A stretch of 64,000 nt of DNA from Clostridium_AM sp963780135 (GCA_963780135.1 CAWAAR010000003.1:744001-808000); one strand, 5' to 3'; shown: positions 46,685 through 57,041, counted from the stretch's first letter. Numbers and translations are program-made. The notes: generated by a model from the letters alone, not told the origin.

Positions 46685-47737
46685 ATGAAGATATTAACAG
46701 TGGTTGGTGCAAGGCCACAATTTATAAAAGCCGCAGCTGTGTCTAATGTTGTAAGAAAACAACATAAAGAAATACTTATTCATACAGGACAACATTATGA
46801 TGAAAATATGTCTAAGGTGTTTTTTGATGAACTAAAAATTCCTAAGCCAGACTATAATTTAGAAGTTGGTTCTGGAAATCATGGACATCAAACAGGAACA
46901 ATGCTTATTAAATTAGAGGAAATATACTTAAAAGAAAAACCAGATTTGGTTTTAGTATATGGAGACACTAATTCTACATTAGCAGGAGCATTATGCGCTA
47001 GTAAACTTTTAATTCCAGTAGCACATGTAGAAGCTGGGCTTAGAAGTTTTAATATGAATATGCCTGAAGAACAAAATAGAATCTTGACAGATCATATTTC
47101 TAAGTTTTTATTTGTGCCTACAACTTCAGCTACAGAAAATCTTAAAAATGAAGGTATAACTAAAGGAGTTCATAACGTTGGAGATGTAATGTTTGATGCT
47201 GTGCTTCATTTTAAAGGTTTAGCTGAAGAGAAATCTAACATAATTGATAACCTTAAAGTTAATAAGAATGAATATATATTAACTACTATACATAGAGCGG
47301 AAAATACTAATGATATAAATAGATTAAAAAATATAATTGAAGCATTAAATGAAAGTGGGAAAACAGTAATATTACCTATGCATCCAAGAACTAAGAAGTA
47401 CATTAATGACTATGGATTAAAATTTAGCGAAAATATAAAAGTAATAGAACCTGTAGGATATCTTGAAATGATAAATTTAGAGATGAATTCACAAAAAATA
47501 GTAACAGATAGCGGCGGAGTTCAAAAAGAAGCTTTCTTTTTAAAGAAGCCATGTGTAACTATGAGAGATGAAACTGAATGGGTTGAAACAGTACAAAATG
47601 GATGGAATAAGGTTGTAGGAACAGATAAAAATAAAATATTAGATTCAATAGTAAGTTTTCATCCAGAAGAGCAGCAAAAGGATATATTTGGAGATGGAAA
47701 AGCTGGAAATAAAATATTAGACATAATAGGAAAATAA
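46685..47737 (+). CDS. wecB: Non-hydrolysing UDP-GlcNAc 2-epimerase
   Basis: 350 residues. TVVGARPQFIKAAAV at the start and HVEAGLRSFNMNMPEEQNR are diagnostic of the WecB/MnaA/WbpI family; TDSGGVQKEAF is the UDP-binding block. Converts UDP-GlcNAc to UDP-ManNAc, the donor for the TagA-type transferase at 57183, or a diacetamido-uronic analogue if acting as WbpI. AGGAGGAAG precedes the ATG. Confidence 0.92.
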   Translation: MKILTVVGARPQFIKAAAVSNVVRKQHKEILIHTGQHYDENMSKVFFDELKIPKPDYNLEVGSGNHGHQTGTMLIKLEEIYLKEKPDLVLVYGDTNSTLAGALCASKLLIPVAHVEAGLRSFNMNMPEEQNRILTDHISKFLFVPTTSATENLKNEGITKGVHNVGDVMFDAVLHFKGLAEEKSNIIDNLKVNKNEYILTTIHRAENTNDINRLKNIIEALNESGKTVILPMHPRTKKYINDYGLKFSENIKVIEPVGYLEMINLEMNSQKIVTDSGGVQKEAFFLKKPCVTMRDETEWVETVQNGWNKVVGTDKNKILDSIVSFHPEEQQKDIFGDGKAGNKILDIIGK

Positions 47738-47748
47738 GGAGTGAAAAA

Positions 47749-48969
47749 ATGAAAATCTTATTTTTAACTCAATATTGTCCTCCAGAAGTTGGAGCTCCTC
47801 AAAATAGAATTTTTGAGTTTGCTAAACAGTTAAAAAAGTTTAATCATGAAGTTACTATATTGACTGCTATGCCCAACTACCCAAAAGGAGAAATATTTGA
47901 GGGATATAGAGGTAAAAAAGTTGTTCTTGAAGAAATTGATGGAATAAAAATAGTTCGTACAAGTATTTATGCAACAAAAGATAAAAGCTTTACAAAAAGA
48001 CTTAGAAATTATTTGTCATTTACATTTTCATCAGTGCTTACAGGATCAAAGTACATAGACAAACAGGATGCAATAATAACAGAATCACCTCCATTATTTT
48101 TAGGATGGTCTGGTTACATTTTAGCTAAGAGAAAAAAAGCAAAATTTATTTTTAATGTATCTGATCTATGGCCTGAATCTGCGGTGAAGCTTGATATGCT
48201 TCATAATAAGTTGTTAATTAAGTTATCTACTTGGCTTGAAGAATTTTGTTATAAGAAGGCGCATGCAGTTACAGGACAAACTCAAGGAATAGTAGATAAT
48301 ATAGTTAGCAGAGGATTTGATAAAAACAAGGTGCACCTTATAACTAATGGTGTAGACACAGAGTTTTTCAAAAGAGAAAACAGAGATGAAGAATTCAGAA
48401 AAGAATTGGGTATTGATAATAAATTTGCTATATGTTATGCAGGAATTCATGGTATAGCTCAAGGATTAGAAGTTATTATAGAATCAGCAGATATTTTAAG
48501 AGATTATAAAGACATACAATTTTTATTTTTTGGTGATGGACCTGAAAAAGAAACTTTAATTAATATGGTAAAAGAAAAGGGACTTAATAATGTTACATTC
48601 ATGCCAGTTCAGTCTAAGCCTAAAATGCCTAGAATAATAGCTTCAATGGATGCAACAATTATACCTTTAAAAAGACTTGATTTATTTAAAGGAGCCTTGC
48701 CTTCAAAGATGTTTGAGGCACTTTCTTCAGAATTACCTATAATTTTAGCAGTAGAAGGTGAAGCTGAAAAACTTATTAAAAGTGCTGGAGCTGGAATTAC
48801 TGTGGAACCAGAAAATTCTAAAGAAATAGCAGAAGCTGTTTTGACATTGTATAAAGACGAAAGTTTAAGAAGTAAGTTAGGTCAAAATGGAAGAAAATAT
48901 GTAATGGAAAACTATGCAAGAGAAGCTATATCTAGAAAACTTGAAAAAATATTATTGAATTTAATATAG
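47749..48969 (+). CDS. Glycosyltransferase family 4, WbuB-like
   Basis: 406 residues. N-terminus FLTQYCPPEVGAPQNRI and AMPNYPKGEIF match the WbuB (FucNAc/related HexNAc transferase) type. C-terminal donor-binding block GALPSKMFEALSSELP. It begins 11 bases after the epimerase gene, an arrangement seen in other O-antigen clusters with WbuB. A hairpin terminator follows. Confidence 0.87.
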   Translation: MKILFLTQYCPPEVGAPQNRIFEFAKQLKKFNHEVTILTAMPNYPKGEIFEGYRGKKVVLEEIDGIKIVRTSIYATKDKSFTKRLRNYLSFTFSSVLTGSKYIDKQDAIITESPPLFLGWSGYILAKRKKAKFIFNVSDLWPESAVKLDMLHNKLLIKLSTWLEEFCYKKAHAVTGQTQGIVDNIVSRGFDKNKVHLITNGVDTEFFKRENRDEEFRKELGIDNKFAICYAGIHGIAQGLEVIIESADILRDYKDIQFLFFGDGPEKETLINMVKEKGLNNVTFMPVQSKPKMPRIIASMDATIIPLKRLDLFKGALPSKMFEALSSELPIILAVEGEAEKLIKSAGAGITVEPENSKEIAEAVLTLYKDESLRSKLGQNGRKYVMENYAREAISRKLEKILLNLI

Positions 48970-48979
48970 TTTGAAAATA

Positions 48980-49016
48980 TTGGCATGCAAATACTGCATG
49001 CCAAAACTGTATTTTT
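48980..49016 (+). terminator. Terminator after the WbuB-like gene
   Basis: Perfect stem TTGGCATGCA / TGCATGCCAA with a 5-base loop, then TATTTTTATAT. Confidence 0.75.
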
Positions 49017-49048
49017 ATATATTAAATTCAACTAGTAGTTATAGGTAG

Positions 49049-50155
49049 GTGATTTATATTAAAGTTTTGCATGTTATATCAGGAAATGATAATGGTGGTG
49101 GTGGAAAGCATGTATTAAATTTATGCTTTTATTCAAAGGATAAATTTCAAACTGCAATGGGATGCATAGGAAAGGGTGAATTGTATGACAATGCCCAAAG
49201 TATGGGCATAGAAGTAATATTAATTGAGAGTTTAAAAAACAACCAGGTTTGTGAATATGTAAGAAAAAATAATGTGGATATTGTAAATTTTCATGGAGCT
49301 AAGGCGTTTTTTATGCATTATTTAATGAAAAAGAAGCTTGATATACCTTGTGTTGCTAGTGTACACAGTGATTATAGATATGATTTTTTAAATAGTAAAT
49401 TAAAGTACATATTATTCACACCATTAAGTAAGTTAGGATTAAAAAGTTTTCCTTACTATATGTGTGTTTCAAACTATATTAAGAACCTTTTAGAAGATAA
49501 TAATTTTAATGGAAAAAAGGCTATTGTTAATAATGGCATCAATATGGAAGAAATAAAAGTTATAAATAATAGAGATAAAATAAGAGATAAATATAACATA
49601 GATGATAAAGATTTTGTATATGTAATGGTTGCAAGAATGCATCCCATAAAGAATCATTTATACTGTATAGAGGCGTTTAACAAGTTGCAAAAATTACATT
49701 CCAATGTAAAGCTTTTATTAGTTGGAGATGGAGAATTAAAATCTAATTTAAAAAATAAGTGTGATGAATTAATGTTAAATAATAAAGTTATTTTTACAGG
49801 GTTTCAGAGTAATGTTATAGATTTTATAAATGCAGCTGATATAAGTATGCTTACTTCATTTAATGAAGGTGGCTCACCTCCTATTGTTATATTAGAAAGT
49901 GGAGCTATAAAAAAAACAATTATATCTTCAGATGTAGGAGATATAAGGGAATGTATAAATGATGAAACAGGTTTTTTAATAAATCCTAATTCAATAGAAG
50001 ACATATATTTGAAAATGAAAAAAACATATGAAAATAAAAGTATGTTAAGTGATAAAGGGCAGAATTTATATGAAATTGTGAAAAAAGAATATTCCATGAA
50101 TAGATTCTGTGATCAGTATTATAATTTTTATAAAGAAATACTTTCAAAGGTATAA
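49049..50155 (+). CDS. Glycosyltransferase family 4
   Basis: 368 residues if read from GTG at 49049. That GTG sits inside the AGGTAGGTGAT ribosome binding site, so the real start may be the rare ATT at 49058, which would give the typical opening KVLHVISG. GT-B motifs: NDNGGGGKHVLNLC near the N-terminus and TSFNEGGSPPIVILESGA for the EX7E block. Probably adds one of the repeat-unit sugars. MurJ copy 2 follows. Confidence 0.85.
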   Translation: MIYIKVLHVISGNDNGGGGKHVLNLCFYSKDKFQTAMGCIGKGELYDNAQSMGIEVILIESLKNNQVCEYVRKNNVDIVNFHGAKAFFMHYLMKKKLDIPCVASVHSDYRYDFLNSKLKYILFTPLSKLGLKSFPYYMCVSNYIKNLLEDNNFNGKKAIVNNGINMEEIKVINNRDKIRDKYNIDDKDFVYVMVARMHPIKNHLYCIEAFNKLQKLHSNVKLLLVGDGELKSNLKNKCDELMLNNKVIFTGFQSNVIDFINAADISMLTSFNEGGSPPIVILESGAIKKTIISSDVGDIRECINDETGFLINPNSIEDIYLKMKKTYENKSMLSDKGQNLYEIVKKEYSMNRFCDQYYNFYKEILSKV

Positions 50156-50170
50156 GTGGAGTGAGAATCA

Positions 50171-51727
50171 ATGACTAAAAAAATAATAAAGAAATCTATA
50201 TTAGTTATGGTATTTATAATTTTTGGTAAAGTCTTGGCATTAGTAAGAGATTCATTAATTGCGGCAAAGTTTGGAGCGAATTACACTACAGATATATATA
50301 ATTTTGCATTAGGAATAGTTTATTTGCTTACTACTATAAGCTATGGATTAACTACAACGTTTATACCCATACATACAGAACATTTACAGAAAAGTACTAA
50401 AAAGATAAGAGATAAGTTTATAAACAATGTTATAAATGTGTCGTCAATAGTTACTATTATACTTACTATTGTACTGATTATTTTTGCTAAATATATAATT
50501 TATATGTTTGGTCATGGTTTTGTTAGTAATCCTAGAGTTTTTCAAATGTCTATAGAAACTACGAGAATTATGTTATTATCTTTAATATTTGTAAGTCTCC
50601 AAAGTGTTGTAACTGGAGCACTTCAATGTCATAATGAATTTTACGAACCAGCTGCTATGGCTTTGGTGTCAAATGTAGTATATATAATATATCTTGTATT
50701 TTTAACTGCGAAATTTGGAATAAAAGGATTTGCAGTAGCTACAGTTATAGGTTTTTTCATGCAATTTATAATTAATGTACCTAAATATAAAAAACTTGGA
50801 TACAAGTATGAAAGGTATACAAATTTTAAAGATAAGGAAATGCTTAATATGTTTAAGCTTATGATACCTGTTATTATAAGCACATCATTAATTCAGTTAA
50901 ATGTATTTGTAAATAGATCTTTTGCTACAAATATATTCTCAGGTGCTGTTACTGTATTGGATTATGCTAATAAAATAAATACTCTAGCCTATGAGGTTTT
51001 TGCTATAGGAATAGCAATGATAGTATATCCTACCATGTCAGAATTAGCAGCTAAGGAAGATAAAACAGAATATAAAATAGCAGTAAAAAAAGCAATAAAT
51101 ATAATTATACTTATAATGGTGCCAGCAGCAGTGGCTATAGGCGTATTAAGACAGCCACTGATTAATGTTATATTTAAGAGAGGAGCTTTTACTAGCGAAG
51201 CAGCAAAATTAACATCCAGTGCCTTACTGTTTTATTGTCCTGCTATGATTTTTTATGGAATAAGAGACATTTTAAATAAGGCATTTTATTCAATTAAGGA
51301 TACAAAAACACCAATGATAAATAGCTTTATTGGAATATTAATAAACATAGTTATAAATATATTTATAGTAAAATATATGAAAGTCTCAGGATTAACTTTA
51401 GCAACTACTGTATCATCAATTATTGTTACGGTAATAATGCTTAGAGATTTAAACAAAAAAATTGGAAATATGAAAATTAGACAAATATTTAATGTATTAT
51501 TAAAAAGCAGTATAGCTTCTTTTGTTATGGGAATTCTCATATTTCTAACAAATAGAGTGTGCATGACATTAGTTTCAACAGAGCTTAAGGGAAGTATATT
51601 ATCAATAATAATGTCATTTTTTATAGGGATAGGAGCTTATGTAGCATGTATTAGTTTATTTAAAGTAGAAGAATATATGTATATGGTTTCACTTATAAAA
51701 AGTAAGATGAAAAGAAGTGAATATTAA
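50171..51727 (+). CDS. MurJ/MviN-type lipid flippase, copy 2
   Basis: 518 residues, ~14 transmembrane helices, with KVLALVRDSLIAAKFG and IQLNVFVNRSFAT paralleling copy 1 (QQINTFVERGVAT). Like copy 1 it is beside a Wzy-like gene, here in the order flippase then polymerase. The two copies are diverged, not a recent duplication. A dedicated polysaccharide flippase role is inferred. Confidence 0.86.
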   Translation: MTKKIIKKSILVMVFIIFGKVLALVRDSLIAAKFGANYTTDIYNFALGIVYLLTTISYGLTTTFIPIHTEHLQKSTKKIRDKFINNVINVSSIVTIILTIVLIIFAKYIIYMFGHGFVSNPRVFQMSIETTRIMLLSLIFVSLQSVVTGALQCHNEFYEPAAMALVSNVVYIIYLVFLTAKFGIKGFAVATVIGFFMQFIINVPKYKKLGYKYERYTNFKDKEMLNMFKLMIPVIISTSLIQLNVFVNRSFATNIFSGAVTVLDYANKINTLAYEVFAIGIAMIVYPTMSELAAKEDKTEYKIAVKKAINIIILIMVPAAVAIGVLRQPLINVIFKRGAFTSEAAKLTSSALLFYCPAMIFYGIRDILNKAFYSIKDTKTPMINSFIGILINIVINIFIVKYMKVSGLTLATTVSSIIVTVIMLRDLNKKIGNMKIRQIFNVLLKSSIASFVMGILIFLTNRVCMTLVSTELKGSILSIIMSFFIGIGAYVACISLFKVEEYMYMVSLIKSKMKRSEY

Positions 51728-51833
51728 CATAGATTTAACAATCAATTAAAATCATTGAAACATAAGGAACTATTTGATATATTAGGTAATAGAGTCGTAA
51801 TAACTACTATTTTGTGTGAAGAGAGTGTGTAAA

Positions 51834-53069
51834 ATGAAAATTTTAGAAAACATCTTATATGCATTTATGTGCATTTATATAATTATACTTCCATGGAAAC
51901 AAGGAAAGACTACATATGGTGACGAGGTACTAGCTTTAATAATAATTATATATATAATAAAGCTAATTTTATCTTCAAGAAGTAGGCAAAAAATGATTTC
52001 CGATATTAAAAATTTTTTCCATGATTATTTAAGCATATCTATGAGTATATTATTCTTAGTAATGATTATATCTGTAAGTTATGCTTTTGATAAGAAAATA
52101 GCGTTAAATGAAAGTGCTAGATTTCTTTCATATATAATTTTATTCTTTATAATTAAATATGAGTGTAATTATAAAAGATATGTTCACGGTATAATAAATT
52201 CATATGCGTTTTCAGTTTGTTCTATTTGTATTTTTGGAATATATCAATATTTTACTGGGTTTGGATTAAGTCCAGAATTCACAAAGTATGCTTATACAGA
52301 TAAGAAAATAGAAGCAACATTGGATAATCCAAACAACTTAGGAGCATTTTTGGTATTAGCTTTATTTCCAATAATAATGCTTGTAATATATGAAAAAAAT
52401 AAGATTAAAAAATCTATTTATTCATTAATATCAGTACTTATAATAATTAATATAGTGTTAACTGGTTCGCGTAATGCTATTATAGGAGTAGCATTAGGTG
52501 CAGTTATATTAGCTATAGTATTTAGTTGGAAACTTATATTTATTATAGGTCCGGTAGCAGTTATTTCATTATTTATACCTAAAATTAGTCATAGAATTTT
52601 AGACATTGCTAATTCATCACAAAATGCATCTAGAATTTATTTATGGAAAACTGCTTTGAAAATGATAAAAGAACATCCTATATTAGGAGTTGGTAATGGT
52701 AATTATGTGAGTTTATATGATACATATGTAAAGAAATACCCAGAATTAAAATACCCATGGTTTACTCATAGGCCATCTCATAATTCATACCTAAAGGTTA
52801 CTAGTGAATTGGGTATTTTAGGCATAATATCATTTGTTTGTATGCTAATATTTTCTTTATTAAGAGTGAAGCAAGTAGCTGCAAATGCTAAAGATAAGTT
52901 TTATAGATATTTTTGTACAGGAATTCTGGCTTCCATGGCAGGGTTTTATTTTATGAATATATCCGATAATTTATTTTTTGTACCTAAGACAACGGCTTAT
53001 TTTTGGATACTTTTAGCTATTTCCCAAGCAATAGCAATTAGAGAAAATAGTAGAGAAATTTTATATTAG
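51834..53069 (+). CDS. O-antigen ligase/polymerase-type membrane protein, copy 2
   Basis: 411 residues from the ATG at 51834 (GAGAGTG ahead; GTG at 51816 possible). About ten to twelve transmembrane helices; Wzy_C motifs TGSRNAIIGVALG and GVGNGNYV..HRPSHNSYLKVTSELG. It may polymerise the repeat unit or ligate it to the wall. Little like copy 1 outside the family motifs. Confidence 0.82.
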   Translation: MKILENILYAFMCIYIIILPWKQGKTTYGDEVLALIIIIYIIKLILSSRSRQKMISDIKNFFHDYLSISMSILFLVMIISVSYAFDKKIALNESARFLSYIILFFIIKYECNYKRYVHGIINSYAFSVCSICIFGIYQYFTGFGLSPEFTKYAYTDKKIEATLDNPNNLGAFLVLALFPIIMLVIYEKNKIKKSIYSLISVLIIINIVLTGSRNAIIGVALGAVILAIVFSWKLIFIIGPVAVISLFIPKISHRILDIANSSQNASRIYLWKTALKMIKEHPILGVGNGNYVSLYDTYVKKYPELKYPWFTHRPSHNSYLKVTSELGILGIISFVCMLIFSLLRVKQVAANAKDKFYRYFCTGILASMAGFYFMNISDNLFFVPKTTAYFWILLAISQAIAIRENSREILY

Positions 53070-53098
53070 GTTATGATTGCAGAAGGGGGTGACATAAA

Positions 53099-54091
53099 AT
53101 TAGTAGTAGAAAACGTATTTTAGAAATGGATGTTATAAGAGCAGTAGCTACTATTGCAGTAATACTTATCCATGTTTCTGCAACAATTTTATATAGAGTA
53201 AATGTAAACTCAAACACCTATAGAGGATTTTTGGCTATCAATCAACTTAGCAGATTTTCAGTGCCAGCATTTATAATGCTGTCAGGTATGGGACTTACTA
53301 ATACATATAAAAGAGAAAGTGGATATTTTAAATATCTTTCACATAGACTTTATAAAATTATACCTAGGTATCTAGTATGGTGTTTTATATATATTTTATT
53401 TGTAAATAAAACCTTTGATGTATATAAGTCAAGTAATGATATTATTTTTGGAAATGTATTTTATCACCTTTACTTTGTTCCTATAATCGTACAATTTTAT
53501 TTGTTTTTTCCTTTTGTGTATAAATATATAGATTCTAAGTGGAGTTTAGTTATAACTTTTATAATAACTAGCGGAATTTTAGTAAGTATACATTATTTTA
53601 ACATGCCAGGAACATTGGTGTGGTTTTTTGAACGAAAAAATATGTTAAACTGGGTTTTTTATTTTTCCCTTGGTGCTTTTATAGGAAAAAATATGGACTG
53701 TTTCAAGGAAAAAGTTTTAAAATATAAAGTTCAAGTATTTGTCATATTTATCATAGTAACTTTTGGACTAATTTATGGATCTATTATAAGTACTGGGGAT
53801 CTAGATTTTGTTACTACATTTTTAAGACCAAGTGTATTAGTATATACTACAGTTTTTGTATTATTTATATTTAGCATTCAGTGGAAAGAAAACTTGTTAA
53901 TGAAATTAATACAGTATGTTTCTAGAAGTTCCTATGGAATATACCTATCTCATGCATTTATACTGTACTACTACACACAATATTGCACTAATAGGTCAAT
54001 ACCTATAAATACATTACAATTTGGAATTAAAGCTTTTTTTATAAGCTTTGTGGGAGCAATAGTAATAAATCAAGTTCGTAAGCTACCCTAA
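53099..54091 (+). CDS. Acyltransferase family 3 (OafA/YrhL-like) membrane protein
   Basis: The first ATG is at 53126, but it has no ribosome binding site and would cut into the conserved opening RxxxMDVIRAVATIAVILIHVS. A strong AGGGGGTGA ends 7 bases before an in-frame ATT at 53099, so I place the start there (330 residues). About ten transmembrane helices; the catalytic His is in ILIHVS. Such proteins O-acylate surface polysaccharides on the outer face of the membrane. Confidence 0.8.
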   Translation: MSSRKRILEMDVIRAVATIAVILIHVSATILYRVNVNSNTYRGFLAINQLSRFSVPAFIMLSGMGLTNTYKRESGYFKYLSHRLYKIIPRYLVWCFIYILFVNKTFDVYKSSNDIIFGNVFYHLYFVPIIVQFYLFFPFVYKYIDSKWSLVITFIITSGILVSIHYFNMPGTLVWFFERKNMLNWVFYFSLGAFIGKNMDCFKEKVLKYKVQVFVIFIIVTFGLIYGSIISTGDLDFVTTFLRPSVLVYTTVFVLFIFSIQWKENLLMKLIQYVSRSSYGIYLSHAFILYYYTQYCTNRSIPINTLQFGIKAFFISFVGAIVINQVRKLP

Positions 54092-54169
54092 ATTCAAGTT
54101 AGAATGTGGAATAAATGAAGTATTTACAATTAACTAATTAAACTATTTATGTGGGGGGCGCTTTATCAA

Positions 54170-56263
54170 ATGCTAAAACTAAAACAAAAATGTGCATCTA
54201 TGTATGGAAAATTGACAATGATATGTTTCATTATGATAAGTTTAATATTTATTACAGCAAGTAAAGGTGAAACAGTTCATGCAGAAGCACAAATACCAAA
54301 TAAAACTTACTATGTTTCAATAAAAGGTGCTGATATTAACGATGGAACAATAGAAAAACCTTTTTATACTATTCAACGAGGTATTAATGAAATGAAACCA
54401 GGAGACACTCTTATAATACGAGAAGGAGTGTATCATGAAGCAGTTCAAATTTACAAAAAAAATGGTTCAAATGATTCATGGTGTACAATTAAGAGTTATC
54501 CAGGAGAAAACGTTAATGTTACAGGTGAATATAAGCTTAATATAAATGATATGGCTGATCCTAGTGCATTTACATTTAGAGAAAGTTCATATTGGAAATT
54601 GGACGGTATTAAAATTAATCAATACGTAGGGTCAGGTATTTATATAACAGGTAAATCTAGTTATATTGATATGAATGATTTAAATATAGGTGATATTGAT
54701 TATCCAGTTTATAGGCCTTATGGAACTTCTGGTATAGATGGTGAAGATTCTAGTTATTGTACCGTTAAAAATTGTGAGATATACAATGTAGGGTTAAAGG
54801 TTGATAAACCTAAAGATCATGGAATTTATATAGGTTATGGAGCTTCTAACTGGAAATTTGAAGGCAATAATATACATGATAATGCAGGTGCTGCTATACA
54901 AATGTATGGAAAGCCTAATGGAGGAAGTAATTGTACCCTTATAAATAACAAATTATATAATAATCACGCATTTGGACTAGCAATAGGATCAAATGCTGCA
55001 AACAACTCTATAAGTAATAATTTGTTTTATGGCAATAGAGGATGTGATATATATTTACTAGAAAATTCTAATAACAATTGGTTTAAAGAAAATTTGTTTT
55101 TGACAGCTTATAGCAACTATAATATAGAATTAGCAGGTGAACAATCATTTAATAATTCATTTAATTACAATACCTATTATAAAGCAGATGCAAGCGTAAC
55201 TAGTAGATACTATGAGGCTAATAAATATAATGAAGCACTAAGCTACGATCAATGGAAAGCCTCTGGTCAAGAAGATTCAGGAAAATTCATAAGTGAACCT
55301 GATGAAGCACAAGAAGCTGTTAAAAAATGGGAACCTATTACTGCTAAACAGTATACAAGTAAAAGATTAACTGGTTCAGACAGATTTAGTACAGCAGTTA
55401 GTATAGCTGAAGAATTTAATAACGAGAAGATAAGCGATGTTACTATAACTTCAGGTTATGATTTTACAAATGCATTAAGTGGTAGTGTACTGGCAAAAAA
55501 ATTAAATGCACCTATACTTTTATCTGGAAAAACAGATTTAGAAAATAAGCCTGCAATCCAATATATACAAAAACATATGGACAAAAGTGGAAATATATAT
55601 ATATTAGGAAATAAAATGAATTCAAACGAAAATATTATTATAAATTTGAAAAAATTAGGATATAATAACATAAAGACACTAAATGATGGAGAGAAATTTG
55701 GAGCTACAAAAGCAATCAATGATACAATAAATGCATCTCAAGGTACACCTATAATAATTACATCAGGAAATGAATTTGCAGATGGATTAGGTGCGTCTAC
55801 AGTAGCAGCTTTAAATGGATATCCTGTAATACTATCTGATGTATATGAAATACCTTTAGAATCTCAAGAAACTTTAAAGAAAGTAAAACCTTCTAAAGTT
55901 TATATAATAGGTGGAGATACAATAATATCAAACAATGTAAAAGATAAAGTTAAAAAGCTATGTGGCATATCTGATGATAAGATTGTTAGAATATGGGGAG
56001 AAGATAGATATACTACATCAATTAATATAGCAAAATATTTTCAAATGGATGGAAGTAATATTACATTATCTTCAGGAGAAGACTTCCCAGACGCACTTGC
56101 AGGAAGTGTTCTTGCAGCAAAACTTAATTCACCATTAATTCTTTTAGGTGATAATAATAATGAACAAAAGAAATTTATAGATTTAGGTAAATACACTAAT
56201 CAAATAATACTTGGAGGGACTTCTTCAATAAGTGATAACGTTAAAAAAGACCTAGCACGTTAG
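54170..56263 (+). CDS. Secreted right-handed beta-helix protein with three CWB2 wall-anchoring repeats
   Basis: 697 residues from the ATG at 54170, ahead of which is GGGGGG; an ATG at 54149 is possible. A signal peptide (LTMICFIMISLIFITASKG) ends near residue 40 at VHAEA. Residues ~45-340 form a pectate-lyase-like parallel beta-helix (YYVSIKGADINDG; many Asn-rich turns). Residues ~395-697 carry three CWB2 (PF04122) repeats, starting KRLTGSDRFSTAVSIAEEF. In C. difficile CWB2 repeats bind the PSII polymer non-covalently. Encoded inside a polysaccharide cluster, it is likely displayed on the polymer made here; the beta-helix might cleave or bind glycans. Confidence 0.9.
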   Translation: MLKLKQKCASMYGKLTMICFIMISLIFITASKGETVHAEAQIPNKTYYVSIKGADINDGTIEKPFYTIQRGINEMKPGDTLIIREGVYHEAVQIYKKNGSNDSWCTIKSYPGENVNVTGEYKLNINDMADPSAFTFRESSYWKLDGIKINQYVGSGIYITGKSSYIDMNDLNIGDIDYPVYRPYGTSGIDGEDSSYCTVKNCEIYNVGLKVDKPKDHGIYIGYGASNWKFEGNNIHDNAGAAIQMYGKPNGGSNCTLINNKLYNNHAFGLAIGSNAANNSISNNLFYGNRGCDIYLLENSNNNWFKENLFLTAYSNYNIELAGEQSFNNSFNYNTYYKADASVTSRYYEANKYNEALSYDQWKASGQEDSGKFISEPDEAQEAVKKWEPITAKQYTSKRLTGSDRFSTAVSIAEEFNNEKISDVTITSGYDFTNALSGSVLAKKLNAPILLSGKTDLENKPAIQYIQKHMDKSGNIYILGNKMNSNENIIINLKKLGYNNIKTLNDGEKFGATKAINDTINASQGTPIIITSGNEFADGLGASTVAALNGYPVILSDVYEIPLESQETLKKVKPSKVYIIGGDTIISNNVKDKVKKLCGISDDKIVRIWGEDRYTTSINIAKYFQMDGSNITLSSGEDFPDALAGSVLAAKLNSPLILLGDNNNEQKKFIDLGKYTNQIILGGTSSISDNVKKDLAR

Positions 56264-56387
56264 CTGAAATTTTAAAGCCAAAGTTAAACAGTTTTCAAAT
56301 ACAAGAATTGTCCAAACTACTTGTAAATAGATACTATATTTGATATATTGTATATTTGTAGATATATTATAATTATAGGAGGATAAA

Positions 56388-57041
56388 ATGGAAGCTAAAA
56401 ATATAAAAATAGATGTGGAAAAAGATATAAAGGGAAAAAGATTTCAATTTTTCTTAAAAAGGATAAGTGACATAATATTAGCAGCCATAGGAATAGTTAT
56501 ATTGTCACCAGTATTTATAATACTAGCTATATGGATTAAAATGGATTCTAAGGGCCCAGCAGTTTTTAAACAGGTTAGAGTGGGTAAAGATGGAAAAGAT
56601 TTTACGATATATAAATTTAGAACTATGGTTGTAAATGCAGAAAAGAAAAAGGAACTAAATATTGATCCAGGTAATTTAGAAAACTTTGTTTTTCAAAGTA
56701 AAAGCGATAATAGAATAACTAAGTCAGGAGCTTTTTTAAGAAAAACAAGTTTGGATGAAATTCCTCAATTATTTAATGTATTTATAGGAAATATGAGTTT
56801 AGTGGGTCCTAGACCAGAGATACCTGATGTGGTTAAATTTTATCCAGAAGCCTATAAACAGAGATTATTAGTTACACAGGGAATAACAGGACTAGCGCAA
56901 ATAAGCGGTAGAGGAGAAATAGAGCTAGGAAAAACAATTTATTATGATTTAACTTACATAAAACAATTCTCCCTATGGACAGATATAAAAATATTATTTG
57001 GAACTGTATTTTCAGTATTTAAAAAAGAAGGAGCTTTTTAA
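56388..57041 (+). CDS. Undecaprenyl-phosphate sugar-1-phosphate transferase (initiating enzyme)
   Basis: 217 residues: one N-terminal membrane helix (DIILAAIGIVILSPVFIILAI, a re-entrant helix in this family) and a catalytic domain with FKQVRVGKDGK, YKFRTM, KTSLDEIPQL and SLVGPRPE. Short PglC-type form. It puts the first sugar phosphate on undecaprenyl phosphate and so starts the repeat unit. AGGAGG precedes the ATG. Confidence 0.92.
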   Translation: MEAKNIKIDVEKDIKGKRFQFFLKRISDIILAAIGIVILSPVFIILAIWIKMDSKGPAVFKQVRVGKDGKDFTIYKFRTMVVNAEKKKELNIDPGNLENFVFQSKSDNRITKSGAFLRKTSLDEIPQLFNVFIGNMSLVGPRPEIPDVVKFYPEAYKQRLLVTQGITGLAQISGRGEIELGKTIYYDLTYIKQFSLWTDIKILFGTVFSVFKKEGAF

